Assembly: GCA_027483425.1 (NCBI GenBank)
Contig: JAIXUR010000411.1
Span: forward strand, 1-15,270
Direction of reading: 5' to 3'
Source of the DNA: Cyanobacteriota bacterium
GTDB lineage: Bacteria; Cyanobacteriota; Cyanobacteriia; Phormidesmidales; Phormidesmidaceae
Length of the DNA: 15,270 nt
A program made the translations under genes and the position numbers. This document shows positions 5,973 through 12,553 of the stretch, piece by piece. A model generated the notes under the pieces. It was not told the DNA's origin and ran no database searches. It saw only the letters and a list, made by a program, of their open reading frames with translations. The stretch's first letter is position 1. Each line of letters starts with the position of its first letter.

Positions 5973-6326
5973 CTACTTCACCAGCCGCAGGGTAATCGGA
6001 TAGCGATAGGCAGTTCCTTCATTGGCCTTGACCGCCGCCATGATGACCAGCACCAGCCACGTAATGCCCAGCACAATCATGATCGGAATCCCGATCAGCA
6101 CAAAAATCAAGATCCCGGCCACCGCCATGTAGATGGTCATGGAGATGTTGAAGTTCAGGGCTTCCTTAGCCTGGTCGTCTACAAACGACATTTCATCGCG
6201 CTTAACCAGCCAAATGATCAGCGGGCCAACAATATTACCAAACGGAATGACTAAGCCGGACAGGGCACTGACGTGGGACAGTGCCGCCCACATCCGCGAT
6301 TCTGGGTTGGAGTCAGGCAAGTTCAT
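5973..6326 (-). CDS. DUF4870 (Tic20-like) membrane protein
   Basis: 117 residues from the ATG at 6324-6326 (MNLPDSNPESRMWAALSHVS). An upstream TTG at 6357 is in frame but would add a stretch not typical of the family. The body has the DUF4870 pattern: an amphipathic N-terminal helix with WAALSHVSAL, a first span (about 21-40, GLVIPFGNIVGPLIIWLVKR), the conserved loop with D and QAKEALNFNIS (about 52-62), and two further spans (about 65-84 and 87-105). The fold is related to Tic20 of chloroplasts, but family members in bacteria have no proven role. It follows rpmF on the same strand, separated by a strong terminator at 6361-6408, so it probably has its own promoter or depends on readthrough. 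Confidence 0.85.
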   Translation of the reverse strand: MNLPDSNPESRMWAALSHVSALSGLVIPFGNIVGPLIIWLVKRDEMSFVDDQAKEALNFNISMTIYMAVAGILIFVLIGIPIMIVLGITWLVLVIMAAVKANEGTAYRYPITLRLVK

Positions 6327-6360
6327 GGTGGGTGGCAGAACGAGGAGAACTGCCGCCAAC

Positions 6361-6408
6361 CTAACTTAAAAAGCAGGATAGAGGCTCTATCCTGCTTACA
6401 AAAGTTAG
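6361..6408 (-). terminator. Rho-independent terminator of rpmF
   Basis: Perfect 13-bp arms AAGCAGGATAGAG (6371-6383) and CTCTATCCTGCTT (6385-6397) with only one base between them in the linear sequence. On the minus strand the stem is followed by TTTTT. An outer pair CTAACTT (6361-6367) and AAGTTAG (6402-6408) extends the symmetry, so it could act in both directions. It is 40 bp past the rpmF stop. Confidence 0.8.
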
Positions 6409-6421
6409 TATTCCACAGCAA

Positions 6422-6440
6422 AGACGCACTGAGAGCGTCT
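6422..6440 (-). other. Small hairpin just after rpmF
   Basis: AGACGC-ACTGAGA-GCGTCT lies 7 nt downstream of the rpmF stop codon and before the main terminator. It may stabilise the 3' end of the mRNA; no T run follows it. Confidence 0.4.
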
Positions 6441-6447
6441 GGAGAAT

Positions 6448-6624
6448 TTACTCTTCGTCGTCATCCTCGTCATCGGAGGGGTAGAGGAAGCTAGTGGAAC
6501 GCCCGGTCAGTACAGACTTGCCCAGGGACATGGCCTTTTTGGCCTGGAGCGCTGCGGTGCGCTTCCAGGTAGCACGACGCTGGTCACGCTTTTGTTTGGA
6601 GGTTTTCTTCTTGGGAACCGCCAT
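6448..6624 (-). CDS. rpmF: 50S ribosomal protein L32
   Basis: A 58-residue protein, start ATG 6622-6624, stop TAA 6448-6450. It begins MAVPKKKTSKQKRDQRRATW, the signature N-terminus of bacterial L32, continues with an Ala/Lys helix and SLGKSVLTGRS, and ends FLYPSDDEDDDEE. The highly acidic tail is usual in cyanobacterial L32. The zinc-binding cysteines found in some bacterial L32 proteins are absent, as normal for this type. No Shine-Dalgarno precedes the ATG (TTAAATATTGCTGTC). Downstream are a small hairpin and a strong terminator. Functionally it is a structural protein of the large subunit near the peptidyl transferase region. Confidence 0.95.
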   Translation of the reverse strand: MAVPKKKTSKQKRDQRRATWKRTAALQAKKAMSLGKSVLTGRSTSFLYPSDDEDDDEE

Positions 6625-6767
6625 GACAGCAATATTTAAGACTTCACAACCTTTCGACTATAGAGCAAAATGGTGTCTTTGTACAGCCTTGTCGAGCAAT
6701 TTATAGAGTGGGATCAGGAGTTGGGGAAATTCCCGTCAGCCCATGACTCCAGATTGCTGAAAGCCTG

Positions 6768-6820
6768 GTGGGACAGTCATCCTGCCTGTCCTAGAGCAAT
6801 AGGGAGGATGACCATCCCAC
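6768..6820. repeat. Intergenic inverted repeat
   Basis: GTGGGA-CAG-TCATCCT (6768-6783) mirrors AGGATGA-CCA-TCCCAC (6805-6820). Thirteen paired positions around a 3-nt unpaired step. It lies in the 224-bp spacer between the start of rpmF and the stop of the secreted protein gene, where I see no gene. Confidence 0.6.
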
Positions 6821-6848
6821 GTCTATTCCCCATCCGGCCAGCCCAGGG

Positions 6849-7289
6849 CTAATCGACCGCCAGGGCTCTGGCGGCCTCAAAGTACCTGGCCCACTGGGCC
6901 ACATCGGGGCTCAGTCGCCAGTCGCTGCGACTCACCGGCACCATCAGAATGGGAATCGCAATGCCCTGGTTGTCGCCCGTTACCGTGACAATCACATCGG
7001 TCATCAGGACATCGGCGTCGAAGCTGCGCTGAATAGCGGCCCGAGCGATGATCTCAGACCGCTGCACCAGGGTTTCAAAGCTTTCGCCGGGCTCGCGCAC
7101 GATCAGCAGATTGACCCGCGAGGTGTAGGCCTGGGCCACAGGGGGGGTAACCAGCGTCGGCACCAGGCCCCCGCCGACCCCGACCAGGGCGGCCAGGGCC
7201 AGCCGCACCCAAACAGGAGCGGGCTGGGGTCGAGCGGTTCTCGTTACACCAGTTCTCGTTACACCACTTACTAAAGAGAGGAATTTCAT
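6849..7289 (-). CDS. Secreted protein of unknown function
   Basis: 146 residues from the ATG at 7287-7289 (MKFLSLVSG). The frame extends upstream to 7415, but that part reads through a MITE-like palindrome and a likely promoter, so I do not use it. The N-terminus is a long signal: a basic region, a hydrophobic core (about 28-48) and A-Q-A before Tyr at about residue 55, a good signal peptidase I site. The basic region contains a duplicated VTRTG caused by a 15-bp tandem repeat (7237-7266). The mature part (about 55-146) is a mixed alpha/beta domain with the recognisable block VIVTVTGDNQGIAIPILMVPVSRSDW and ends in a helix with WARYFEAARALAVD. It probably acts in the periplasm or lumen. Not assigned to a named family. 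Confidence 0.75.
   Translation of the reverse strand: MKFLSLVSGVTRTGVTRTARPQPAPVWVRLALAALVGVGGGLVPTLVTPPVAQAYTSRVNLLIVREPGESFETLVQRSEIIARAAIQRSFDADVLMTDVIVTVTGDNQGIAIPILMVPVSRSDWRLSPDVAQWARYFEAARALAVD
7237..7266. repeat. 15-bp tandem duplication inside the signal region
   Basis: Two exact copies of GTTCTCGTTACACCA (7237-7251 and 7252-7266). In frame, it lengthens the basic N-region of the secreted protein by five residues and leaves the frame intact. Confidence 0.85.
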
Positions 7290-7338
7290 GGCGGCTTGAC
7301 TCCATGCATCCCCGCAGGATGCCCAAAAAAGTGCCTTA

Positions 7339-7367
7339 ACTGTAGCGACAGAGCCCCAAACCGTCAA
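7339..7367 (-). promoter_or_regulatory. Sigma70-type promoter carried by the MITE-like palindrome
   Basis: On the minus strand TTGACG (7367-7362) and TACAGT (7344-7339) are separated by exactly 17 bp. The -10 box is part of the palindrome's terminal repeat. Transcription would start near 7332, giving a leader of about 43 nt before the ATG at 7289. Confidence 0.55.
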
Positions 7368-7387
7368 TAAAGAATTGTCGCTACAGT
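7339..7387. mobile_element. 49-bp MITE-like palindrome with ACTGTAGCGACA ends
   Basis: Perfect 12-bp terminal inverted repeats ACTGTAGCGACA (7339-7350) and TGTCGCTACAGT (7376-7387) around a 25-bp core. Such elements are dispersed in cyanobacteria; the statement on distribution is from memory. It lies between the divergent secreted-protein and pseudo-caspase genes and contains the promoter described next. Confidence 0.65.
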
Positions 7388-7557
7388 CGGGCATCCCTGC
7401 CTGGCGACCATCCATCGATCCCGCTGGCTCCCAATTGCTCGGAGGATTCCTGGCCGGTTACGCAAACTAGCCATGCAAACCAGCGTCCAGGCGCTACTAT
7501 GGCAGGTGACTTTTTATTGACCCCTCACCCCAGACCCTCGGGAGGTACGCTACAGGC

Positions 7558-9600
7558 ATGGCAAGCCACTGGCCCGTTATCGTCGGCATCAATCAGTATC
7601 AATCGCTGCAGCCTTTGATGTATGCCCAGTTTGATGCCCTCGAGCTGCGCGATTTTTTGGTCAATGAGGTGGGTCTGCCCGTCCAGTACTGCTCGCTGAT
7701 GACGGACATCTCCTCGATGGTGTACCAGGGGGCGGCGGCCCCCACCCGCGAGGTGATCCTGCAGCGCCTGGCCCAAAGCTGCGATCGCGCTGGCCCCGAG
7801 GACACCGTTTGGTTTTTCTTCAGTGGCTACGGGGTGCAGTGGCAGGGGCAAGACTACCTGCTGCCCGTCGATGCCGACCCCAACCGCATTGAGCAGACCG
7901 GCATTTTGGTCGAGACCATCCTGACCCGCTTGCGCCAGGGTAATCAGCGCCAGTCCGTTGTCATGCTCGACATGAACCGGCCCCAGAGCAACCTTGGCCC
8001 CACCCCCGCAGGGCAAGGGCTCGGGGTTCAGTCTCTGGCGCTAGCCCAAACCCTGGCCATTCCCCTGGTGCTCTCCTGCCAGCCCGACCAGTTTTCCCAG
8101 GAAACCCTGGCGGTGCGCCACGGCCTGTTTACCGAAGCCTTGATTGAGGGCATGCGGTTCCACGGGTGTCTCACCCTGGCCCAGCTGGTGACCTATCTGA
8201 ATCGCCGGGTGCCCGAGCTGTGCCAACACCACTGGCGACCCTTGCAAAATCCAGTCGCGGTTTTGCCCCCGGGTCAGCAGTATGTGATGCTGGTTCCCGC
8301 CAGTCTGGTGGGCCAAATGCCCGTTGGGGTGCCCCCTGAGCCAGAGATGTTTGTGCCCGATCCTGGCCCTGAACTGATGGAGCCTTTGCCCCTAGAGCGA
8401 ATCCCTGGGCCGACCCCTGGGCCCATTTATCCCGGCCCAGTTCCCGCCGAAGACCCGCCCAACGGCAGTGTATCGCCCCCTTGGCCTTCAGTTCAGACGC
8501 CCATCACACCGCCGCTGGATCCGTTGCCGCCGCCTACGGTGTTGCCGCCGCCCGTTACTCCGTCCTCGATCACCCCTGAACCGACCCCGCCGACCCCGAC
8601 TACGGCGGCCAAGGTTAACTGGTTGCCCTGGCTGCGCTGGAGCCTTCTAGCGGCGGGGCTGTTGTTGTTAGGGGTTCTATGGCGCAATCTAGACAGCTTT
8701 TTAGGCCCGAAACCCTCTGTGCCCGAGGCGACGCTCCCCGAGGCGACAGCGCCCCCGGCACCGCCCGCCGCTGCACCAACGGCACCGCCTGTGGTCGAAG
8801 CGCCGGTCGCGCCGCCGGCAGCGGTCGAGAGCGGCCAGCCGCTGTTTCCCGGCACCGCCGTCAGTGGGGCCGAGGCCCTGGAGCAGGCTAGAAACGCCCT
8901 GGCCCAGCGCCAGTTTGGTGAAGCACTGAGCTGGCTCAACCAGATTCCTGAGCCCGAGCGCCCCCCCGATTACGAGGCCATGGTGACCCAGGCCGAGACC
9001 GGCTATGCCAACGCTAGCCTGAACGGCAGCACCGCTCTGGATGAGGCCCGGCAGCTGATTGAGCCCCTGTCGGCCTCACTGTTTAACGATGCCATTGAGC
9101 GGGCTCGCCAGGTACCCGTGGGCGACGCCGCCTACGAACAGGCCCAGGCTGACATCCAGCGCTGGGCCCAGGTCATTTTAGATTTGGCCGAGGGGCGCGC
9201 GGCCTCTGGCGATCTGGATGGGGCCATTTCGGCCGCCCGACTTGTACCCGAAGACCAGGTCGAAATTTGGGGTCAGGCCCAGAGCGACATTCAACAGTGG
9301 GAACAGCGCCGCATTAACCGGCGGCTGCTCCAGGAGGCCCAGAGTGTTTTGCAACCTGACCAAGCCACCTCCTTTCAAGATGCGATCGCCCTGGCCCAGC
9401 AAATTCCCCCCAACTACCCTGAATCTGCGATCGCCCAAGACCGGATCGACGCCTGGAGTCGCGATATTCTAGCCATTGCCCGCACCCGCGCCGCCACGGG
9501 CCAACTCCCTGGGGCCATTTCCGCCGCCGGTTTAGTCCCTCCCGGCACCAGCGCCTACGACCAAGCCCAGGCCGAGATCCTGCAATGGCAAAGCCAGTAG
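7558..9600 (+). CDS. Membrane-anchored pseudo-caspase (orthocaspase-like, Tyr/Asn dyad)
   Basis: 680 residues. Residues 1-245 have the caspase-like p20 fold of cyanobacterial orthocaspases: VIVGINQYQSLQPL at the start, FDALELRDFL (25-34) in the usual Asp-containing helix, TVWFFFSGYG (83-92) and VVMLDMNR (134-141). In active members these last two are SGHG and LDxCR; here Tyr91 replaces the catalytic His and Asn140 the catalytic Cys, so no peptidase activity is expected. Residues 255-350 are a Pro-rich linker, 359-376 a single membrane span, 385-430 a second Pro/Ala-rich linker. Residues 436-680 contain helical repeats of the type A-x-x-x-A-x-x-VP...Y-x-x-AQ-x-DI-x-W. GGGAGG (7540-7545) lies 12 nt before the ATG. 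Probably a scaffold or sensor; ligand unknown. Confidence 0.85.
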   Translation: MASHWPVIVGINQYQSLQPLMYAQFDALELRDFLVNEVGLPVQYCSLMTDISSMVYQGAAAPTREVILQRLAQSCDRAGPEDTVWFFFSGYGVQWQGQDYLLPVDADPNRIEQTGILVETILTRLRQGNQRQSVVMLDMNRPQSNLGPTPAGQGLGVQSLALAQTLAIPLVLSCQPDQFSQETLAVRHGLFTEALIEGMRFHGCLTLAQLVTYLNRRVPELCQHHWRPLQNPVAVLPPGQQYVMLVPASLVGQMPVGVPPEPEMFVPDPGPELMEPLPLERIPGPTPGPIYPGPVPAEDPPNGSVSPPWPSVQTPITPPLDPLPPPTVLPPPVTPSSITPEPTPPTPTTAAKVNWLPWLRWSLLAAGLLLLGVLWRNLDSFLGPKPSVPEATLPEATAPPAPPAAAPTAPPVVEAPVAPPAAVESGQPLFPGTAVSGAEALEQARNALAQRQFGEALSWLNQIPEPERPPDYEAMVTQAETGYANASLNGSTALDEARQLIEPLSASLFNDAIERARQVPVGDAAYEQAQADIQRWAQVILDLAEGRAASGDLDGAISAARLVPEDQVEIWGQAQSDIQQWEQRRINRRLLQEAQSVLQPDQATSFQDAIALAQQIPPNYPESAIAQDRIDAWSRDILAIARTRAATGQLPGAISAAGLVPPGTSAYDQAQAEILQWQSQ

Positions 9601-9635
9601 AGTAAATTCAAAATCCAAAATTCTCCCCATCCCCC

Positions 9636-10157
9636 ATGTTCTCCCCTCCCAACCGCACTCCCCCCGGCCCTGGCCAAGAATCTGTGTGGGACTATCCGCG
9701 CCCGCCCCGCCTAGAAGACTCGACTCGACGCATTCGGGTGGTGTTTAACGGCGTTGTCATTGCCGATTCCCAGCGGGCTAAGCGGGTGCTCGAGACCAGC
9801 CATCCGCCGACCTACTACATCCCGCCGGAGGATGTGCAGATGCAGTACTTCCAGCCGGTGCCCCGCTCAACGGTATGTGAATGGAAGGGGGCGGCGGTCT
9901 ATTTCACCCTGGTGGTGGGTGAGGAGCCAGGTGGAGTCGGCGGCCAGCGCGCCGAACAGGCCGCCTGGGCCTACCCTCACCCCACGACAGCTTTTCAGGC
10001 GATTGCCAACTACATCGCGGTCTACCCGAGCCGCATGGAAGCCTGCTACGTGGATGATGAACGGGTTCAGTCCCAGCCCGGCGACTTCTACGGCGGCTGG
10101 ATTACCTCAGACATCGTTGGCCCCTTCAAAGGCGACCCCGGCACCTGGGGATGGTAG
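9636..10157 (+). CDS. DUF427 domain protein
   Basis: 173 residues, nearly all one DUF427 domain. Diagnostic blocks: VWDYPRPPRLEDS (17-29), the strand RIRVVFNGVVIADSQRAKRVLE (32-53), THPPTYYIPPEDV-like TSHPPTYYIPPEDV (54-67), C81-E-W-K-G with the single conserved Cys before WKG, AAWAYPHP (109-116) and YIAVYPSRM (126-134). The domain is a small beta barrel; its biochemical role is not established. It starts 35 nt after the pseudo-caspase stop, so the two may be co-transcribed, although the spacer is a low-complexity AATTCAAAATCC type sequence and no Shine-Dalgarno is seen. It is convergent with the gene at 10292. The 16-residue Pro/Gly-rich N-terminal extension may be disordered or may mean translation starts elsewhere. 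Confidence 0.85.
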   Translation: MFSPPNRTPPGPGQESVWDYPRPPRLEDSTRRIRVVFNGVVIADSQRAKRVLETSHPPTYYIPPEDVQMQYFQPVPRSTVCEWKGAAVYFTLVVGEEPGGVGGQRAEQAAWAYPHPTTAFQAIANYIAVYPSRMEACYVDDERVQSQPGDFYGGWITSDIVGPFKGDPGTWGW

Positions 10158-10219
10158 AGAATATTTGCCTAAGGATAATAAAGAAAAAAAAAATACCCAA
10201 GAATTTTGATTCCTGGCCA

Positions 10220-10243
10220 GGGCGCAGGGCTCTGCGCCCCTAC
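10220..10243. repeat. Short palindrome GGGCGCAG-GGCT-CTGCGCCC + CTACC
   Basis: Perfect 8-bp arms (10220-10227, 10232-10239). Same design as 3154-3176, 5659-5679 and 11361-11383. It lies in the 134-bp convergent spacer after the DUF427 gene and could limit readthrough. Confidence 0.6.
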
Positions 10244-10250
10244 CGGGGGG

Positions 10251-10273
10251 TATCTTCTTTTCCAGAAATATCC
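10251..10273. repeat. 23-bp motif shared with 5881-5903
   Basis: TATCTTCTTT-TCC-AGAAAT-A-TCC matches the copy at 5881-5903 at 20 of 23 positions. Both copies lie in intergenic repeat clusters. Here it is followed by GGTGGGCACTCCCC, a worn version of the 5659 palindrome. Confidence 0.5.
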
Positions 10274-10291
10274 TACATGGTGGGCACTCCC

Positions 10292-11113
10292 CTACTCCCC
10301 CGCCAACTCCGCCTCCGAACTACAGGCAGGCGCAATCCCCAAAGCGTCGCGGCCGCTGGTCATGATCTCTACGGTGCGCTTTAGCTTGGCCTCTAGGAAC
10401 TGTTTGTGATCGAGCAGCTGGCGGAGTTTTTGATGTCGAGCAATGGCCAGGCTCAGGGTTGACACTTGCTCCGGCGGACAGGGAAAATGCTGCACTCGGC
10501 CATCGGAGTCAAGGCTGCACAGGCGATAGCCCGGTCGGGCCAAGTCTGTGCCAGGGGCCGTTGGCGGAGGCGGAGCATCCACGGTTTGGTATAGCCGTTC
10601 CACATAGCCTGAGAGGGCCTGGGGGTCGCCGTGGCGCAGCAGAGCCGTATCCAAGCTGGCGGCGTCGGTGGGCTGCTCTTCTACGGTTTCTAGCCAGCCA
10701 TCGACAATGGGGCCTTCCATATAGAGGGTCTGAATGCGCTGTAGGGTTTGTTTCAGATCGTGATGCCAGGCTTCGACCGCCAGTTGAATGTCTTGCAGCA
10801 CTTTGGCGGCTAGGGCAGGGTTGGCATCGTGGCGATGGCGGCTAAAGGTGGGACGCTTGCGGCGGGGGAGCAGGGGCAGTTGCGATGGCTGGGCCTGAAC
10901 CGGAAAGGGGGCTAGGGGCACAGACGCAGCGGGTTGGGTGGTCAGGGTTGGGCTGGGAGCTGCGGCTGTTTCAGGGTCAGCGCTAGGGGCTTTGCTGGCC
11001 GCTCCGCCAATGGTAAACGAGACCGATGATCGCTGGGCAGCACGCCCCTCCCCCGTGCCCTTAGCAGGGGGGACTACGGGGGGCAATTCCACAGAGTCAG
11101 GGGAGGTATCCAT
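10292..11113 (-). CDS. Uncharacterised cytoplasmic protein with helical core
   Basis: 273 residues from the ATG at 11111-11113; a TTG four codons upstream is in frame but less likely. There is no signal peptide or membrane span. Residues 1-85 are Pro/Ala/Ser-rich and probably disordered, ending in a basic patch LLPRRKRPTFSRHRHD. Residues 98-145 are helical (ALAAKVLQDIQLAVEAWHHDLKQTL) and continue with MEGPIVDGWLE, which looks conserved. After a Pro-rich hinge (178-188) a short beta segment (RPGYRLCSLDSDGRVQHFPCP) leads into a C-terminal coiled-coil type helix (218-252, with a RHQKLRQLLDHKQFLEAKL core). The fold suggests an adaptor or regulatory protein. I do not recognise the family. Convergent with the DUF427 gene. 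Confidence 0.7.
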   Translation of the reverse strand: MDTSPDSVELPPVVPPAKGTGEGRAAQRSSVSFTIGGAASKAPSADPETAAAPSPTLTTQPAASVPLAPFPVQAQPSQLPLLPRRKRPTFSRHRHDANPALAAKVLQDIQLAVEAWHHDLKQTLQRIQTLYMEGPIVDGWLETVEEQPTDAASLDTALLRHGDPQALSGYVERLYQTVDAPPPPTAPGTDLARPGYRLCSLDSDGRVQHFPCPPEQVSTLSLAIARHQKLRQLLDHKQFLEAKLKRTVEIMTSGRDALGIAPACSSEAELAGE

Positions 11114-11311
11114 AGGGTGTGGCAAGGGACTAAATCAAGTCAAGAACGATAGGCTGAAAGCCAATTTTATCGGTAGCTACCCTAGAGCACTTGGGGCACA
11201 AAATATAGTCAAGCACCGTCTGCCTCAATTTATACCTGATTAACTAAGTTTTGAAGTTTGAATTTTGGGTTTTAAATGGTGTGATTAACTCAAACCTCGA
11301 AATTTACTTGC

Positions 11312-11423
11312 CTAATACCAAATCCGAGTCATATAACCCCGATTACAGAAAGGCCAATCCGTAGGGGCGAATGGCATTCGCCCTAAACCATTTCGGGGGT
11401 AGCCAAGTCGGATTTGGTATTAG
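11312..11423. mobile_element. 112-bp MITE with CTAATACCAAATCCGA ends
   Basis: Perfect 16-bp terminal inverted repeats CTAATACCAAATCCGA (11312-11327) and TCGGATTTGGTATTAG (11408-11423). The inner part contains the palindrome GGGCGAATG-G-CATTCGCCC at 11365-11383. There is no coding capacity. A further AATACCAAATCC end occurs at 15126-15137 near the window edge, so the family has more than one copy here. Confidence 0.75.
11361..11383. repeat. Palindrome GTAG + GGGCGAATG-G-CATTCGCCC
   Basis: Perfect 9-bp arms (11365-11373 and 11375-11383) with one central base. It is nested in the 112-bp MITE and related to 3154-3176 in reverse orientation. Confidence 0.65.
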
Positions 11424-11438
11424 AGGTTGTTTGAAAAG
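11423..11438. mobile_element. Solo IS5-type terminal repeat
   Basis: GAGGTTGTTTGAAAAG, identical to both ends of the element at 14959-15088, preceded by TTA, which fits a TNA target. I find no matching right end within the next 150 bp, so it is a remnant. It shares one base with the end of the 112-bp MITE. Confidence 0.6.
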
Positions 11439-11569
11439 AGCTACTTCAGGTGAAATTCGCGAGATCCCTGGCTCTGGAACAGCCGTAGCCTCCCTGACGG
11501 GTATATTCGATGCATAGGCCACGGCCCTGGGGCTCTCCATGGCCGTCCCCACCGCCTGAGGTCTAAACG

Positions 11570-12013
11570 CTAGCCACGCTCTAGCAGCAGGGTGACAGGC
11601 CCATCGTTGTGAATGTTGACCTGCATCATCGCCCCAAACTGGCCCGTCTCTACCCGCAGGTTGCTGGCCCTGAGCAGGGCCACAAAGTCGTTGTACAAGG
11701 CCTCCGCCTGGGCCGGTGGTGCGGCTCCCTCAAAGGAGGGGCGCCGCCCCTTGCGGCCGTCACCGTAAAGGGTGAATTGGCTGATCACCAGAATCTCGGC
11801 CTGGATATCTTGCACCGATAGATCCCAACCAGTGCTCCCCGGCGATGGAAACAGACGCAGGTCGAGACACTTGCGCGCCATCCAGGTCAACTCGGCGGCG
11901 GTGTCGGTAGGGGCAATGGCCACCAGCAGGTTTAGGCCTCGGCCAATCTGCCCCACGACTTCACCCGCAACAGTCACGCTGGAGGCGGTCACCCGCTGCA
12001 CTACGACTCGCAT
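11570..12013 (-). CDS. dtd: D-aminoacyl-tRNA deacylase
   Basis: 147 residues, the normal length of bacterial Dtd. It hydrolyses the ester bond between D-amino acids (and glycine) and tRNA, so it protects translation from mischarging. Family motifs are intact: MRVVVQRVTASSVTV at the N-terminus, S78-Q-F-T-L82 with the catalytic-site Thr, the loop GDGRKGRRPSF (84-94), and the cross-subunit Gly-cisPro motif NDGPVT (136-141). The ATG at 12011-12013 lies inside the last codons of the HIT gene (13-nt overlap), which suggests translational coupling, as the last gene of the four-gene cluster. No odd residues seen. Confidence 0.95.
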   Translation of the reverse strand: MRVVVQRVTASSVTVAGEVVGQIGRGLNLLVAIAPTDTAAELTWMARKCLDLRLFPSPGSTGWDLSVQDIQAEILVISQFTLYGDGRKGRRPSFEGAAPPAQAEALYNDFVALLRASNLRVETGQFGAMMQVNIHNDGPVTLLLERG

Positions 12014-12513
12014 TCGGCCTTAGCCTGGGGCGCAAATTTTTCTTGCCATACCGTTCGAATGCGCTCGGCTGCCTCGACCATCTCAGGCGCTAGGGGCGGC
12101 TTGCCCAGGGTACGAAACACCTGGAGCTCTAGGCCCTTGAGCCCCAGCTCTTGGGGATGGTGATGATCGGGGTAGCGGGGTTGGAGGACAAAGTGCACAT
12201 GGTAGGGGGGCTGATCGACCCAGAGACTGACATAGACCCGCTCAGCGGCCATAGCCAGGGCGATCGCCTCCGACAGCTGCTGTAGAAAGGGCCCTAGGGA
12301 GGCCGACTCGGCCACCGACAGATCCCAGAGATTTTCCCGGTGGGCGCGGGTCTTCAGAACCACCGATCCCAAACCATAGGGGCCGACGCAGTGGTCAGCC
12401 ACCCACCAGGGGTTTTCAGCAATGGTGCCGCCGGGTACGGGATGGGTGCCCGCCATCATTTGGCAGGCTAAGCAGTCGGGATGTAGAGCGGGTAGGATTC
12501 CGGTTTCGGTCAT
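12001..12513 (-). CDS. HIT-family protein with incomplete His triad
   Basis: 170 residues from the ATG at 12511-12513 (MTETGILPALHPDCLACQM). The frame is open upstream to 12678, but this runs antiparallel into the Rieske gene on the same strand and is rejected. C14-x-x-C17 is the zinc-type pair found in HIT proteins. PWWVADHCVGPYGLGSVVLKTRAHREN (35-61) matches the core strands, and H105-V-H107-F-V109-L-Q occupies the HxHxHxx position: the first two His, including the usual nucleophile (107), are kept, while the third His is Val. The family hydrolyses or transfers nucleotidyl groups from dinucleotides or AMP-conjugates. Its stop codon overlaps the dtd start by 13 nt, and it starts 40 nt after the Rieske gene. 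The substrate is unknown and activity uncertain. Confidence 0.85.
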   Translation of the reverse strand: MTETGILPALHPDCLACQMMAGTHPVPGGTIAENPWWVADHCVGPYGLGSVVLKTRAHRENLWDLSVAESASLGPFLQQLSEAIALAMAAERVYVSLWVDQPPYHVHFVLQPRYPDHHHPQELGLKGLELQVFRTLGKPPLAPEMVEAAERIRTVWQEKFAPQAKAECES

Positions 12514-12553
12514 GGCGCCAGGGAATAGCGATATATTGTTGAAATGGCCGCGC

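Larger units (their letters stand above)
11114..11569. other. 456-bp gene-free interval
   Basis: The left part (11114-11311) is AT-rich and probably holds the promoter of the minus-strand gene at 10292; TATAAA on the minus strand (11234-11229) is a candidate -10. The right part holds two MITE-like pieces (11312-11438) and about 130 bp without recognisable content. A 69-codon frame at 11343-11552 runs across the repeats and is not counted as a gene. Confidence 0.6.

Noticed and set aside
5724..6254. 176-codon plus-strand frame
   Set aside because: It reads through intergenic repeats and then antisense to the DUF4870 gene; the His/Asp-rich composition is a shadow of that gene.
6670..6852. 60-codon frame MVSLYSLVEQ...
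   Set aside because: It crosses an inverted repeat (6768-6820), overlaps the convergent gene's stop and has no domain or ribosome binding site.
7290..7415. Upstream extension of the secreted-protein gene to 7415
   Set aside because: It reads through the palindrome and promoter at 7339-7387 and would destroy the signal peptide layout.
11343..11552. 69-codon minus-strand frame
   Set aside because: It runs across the MITE remnants and palindrome; no family features.
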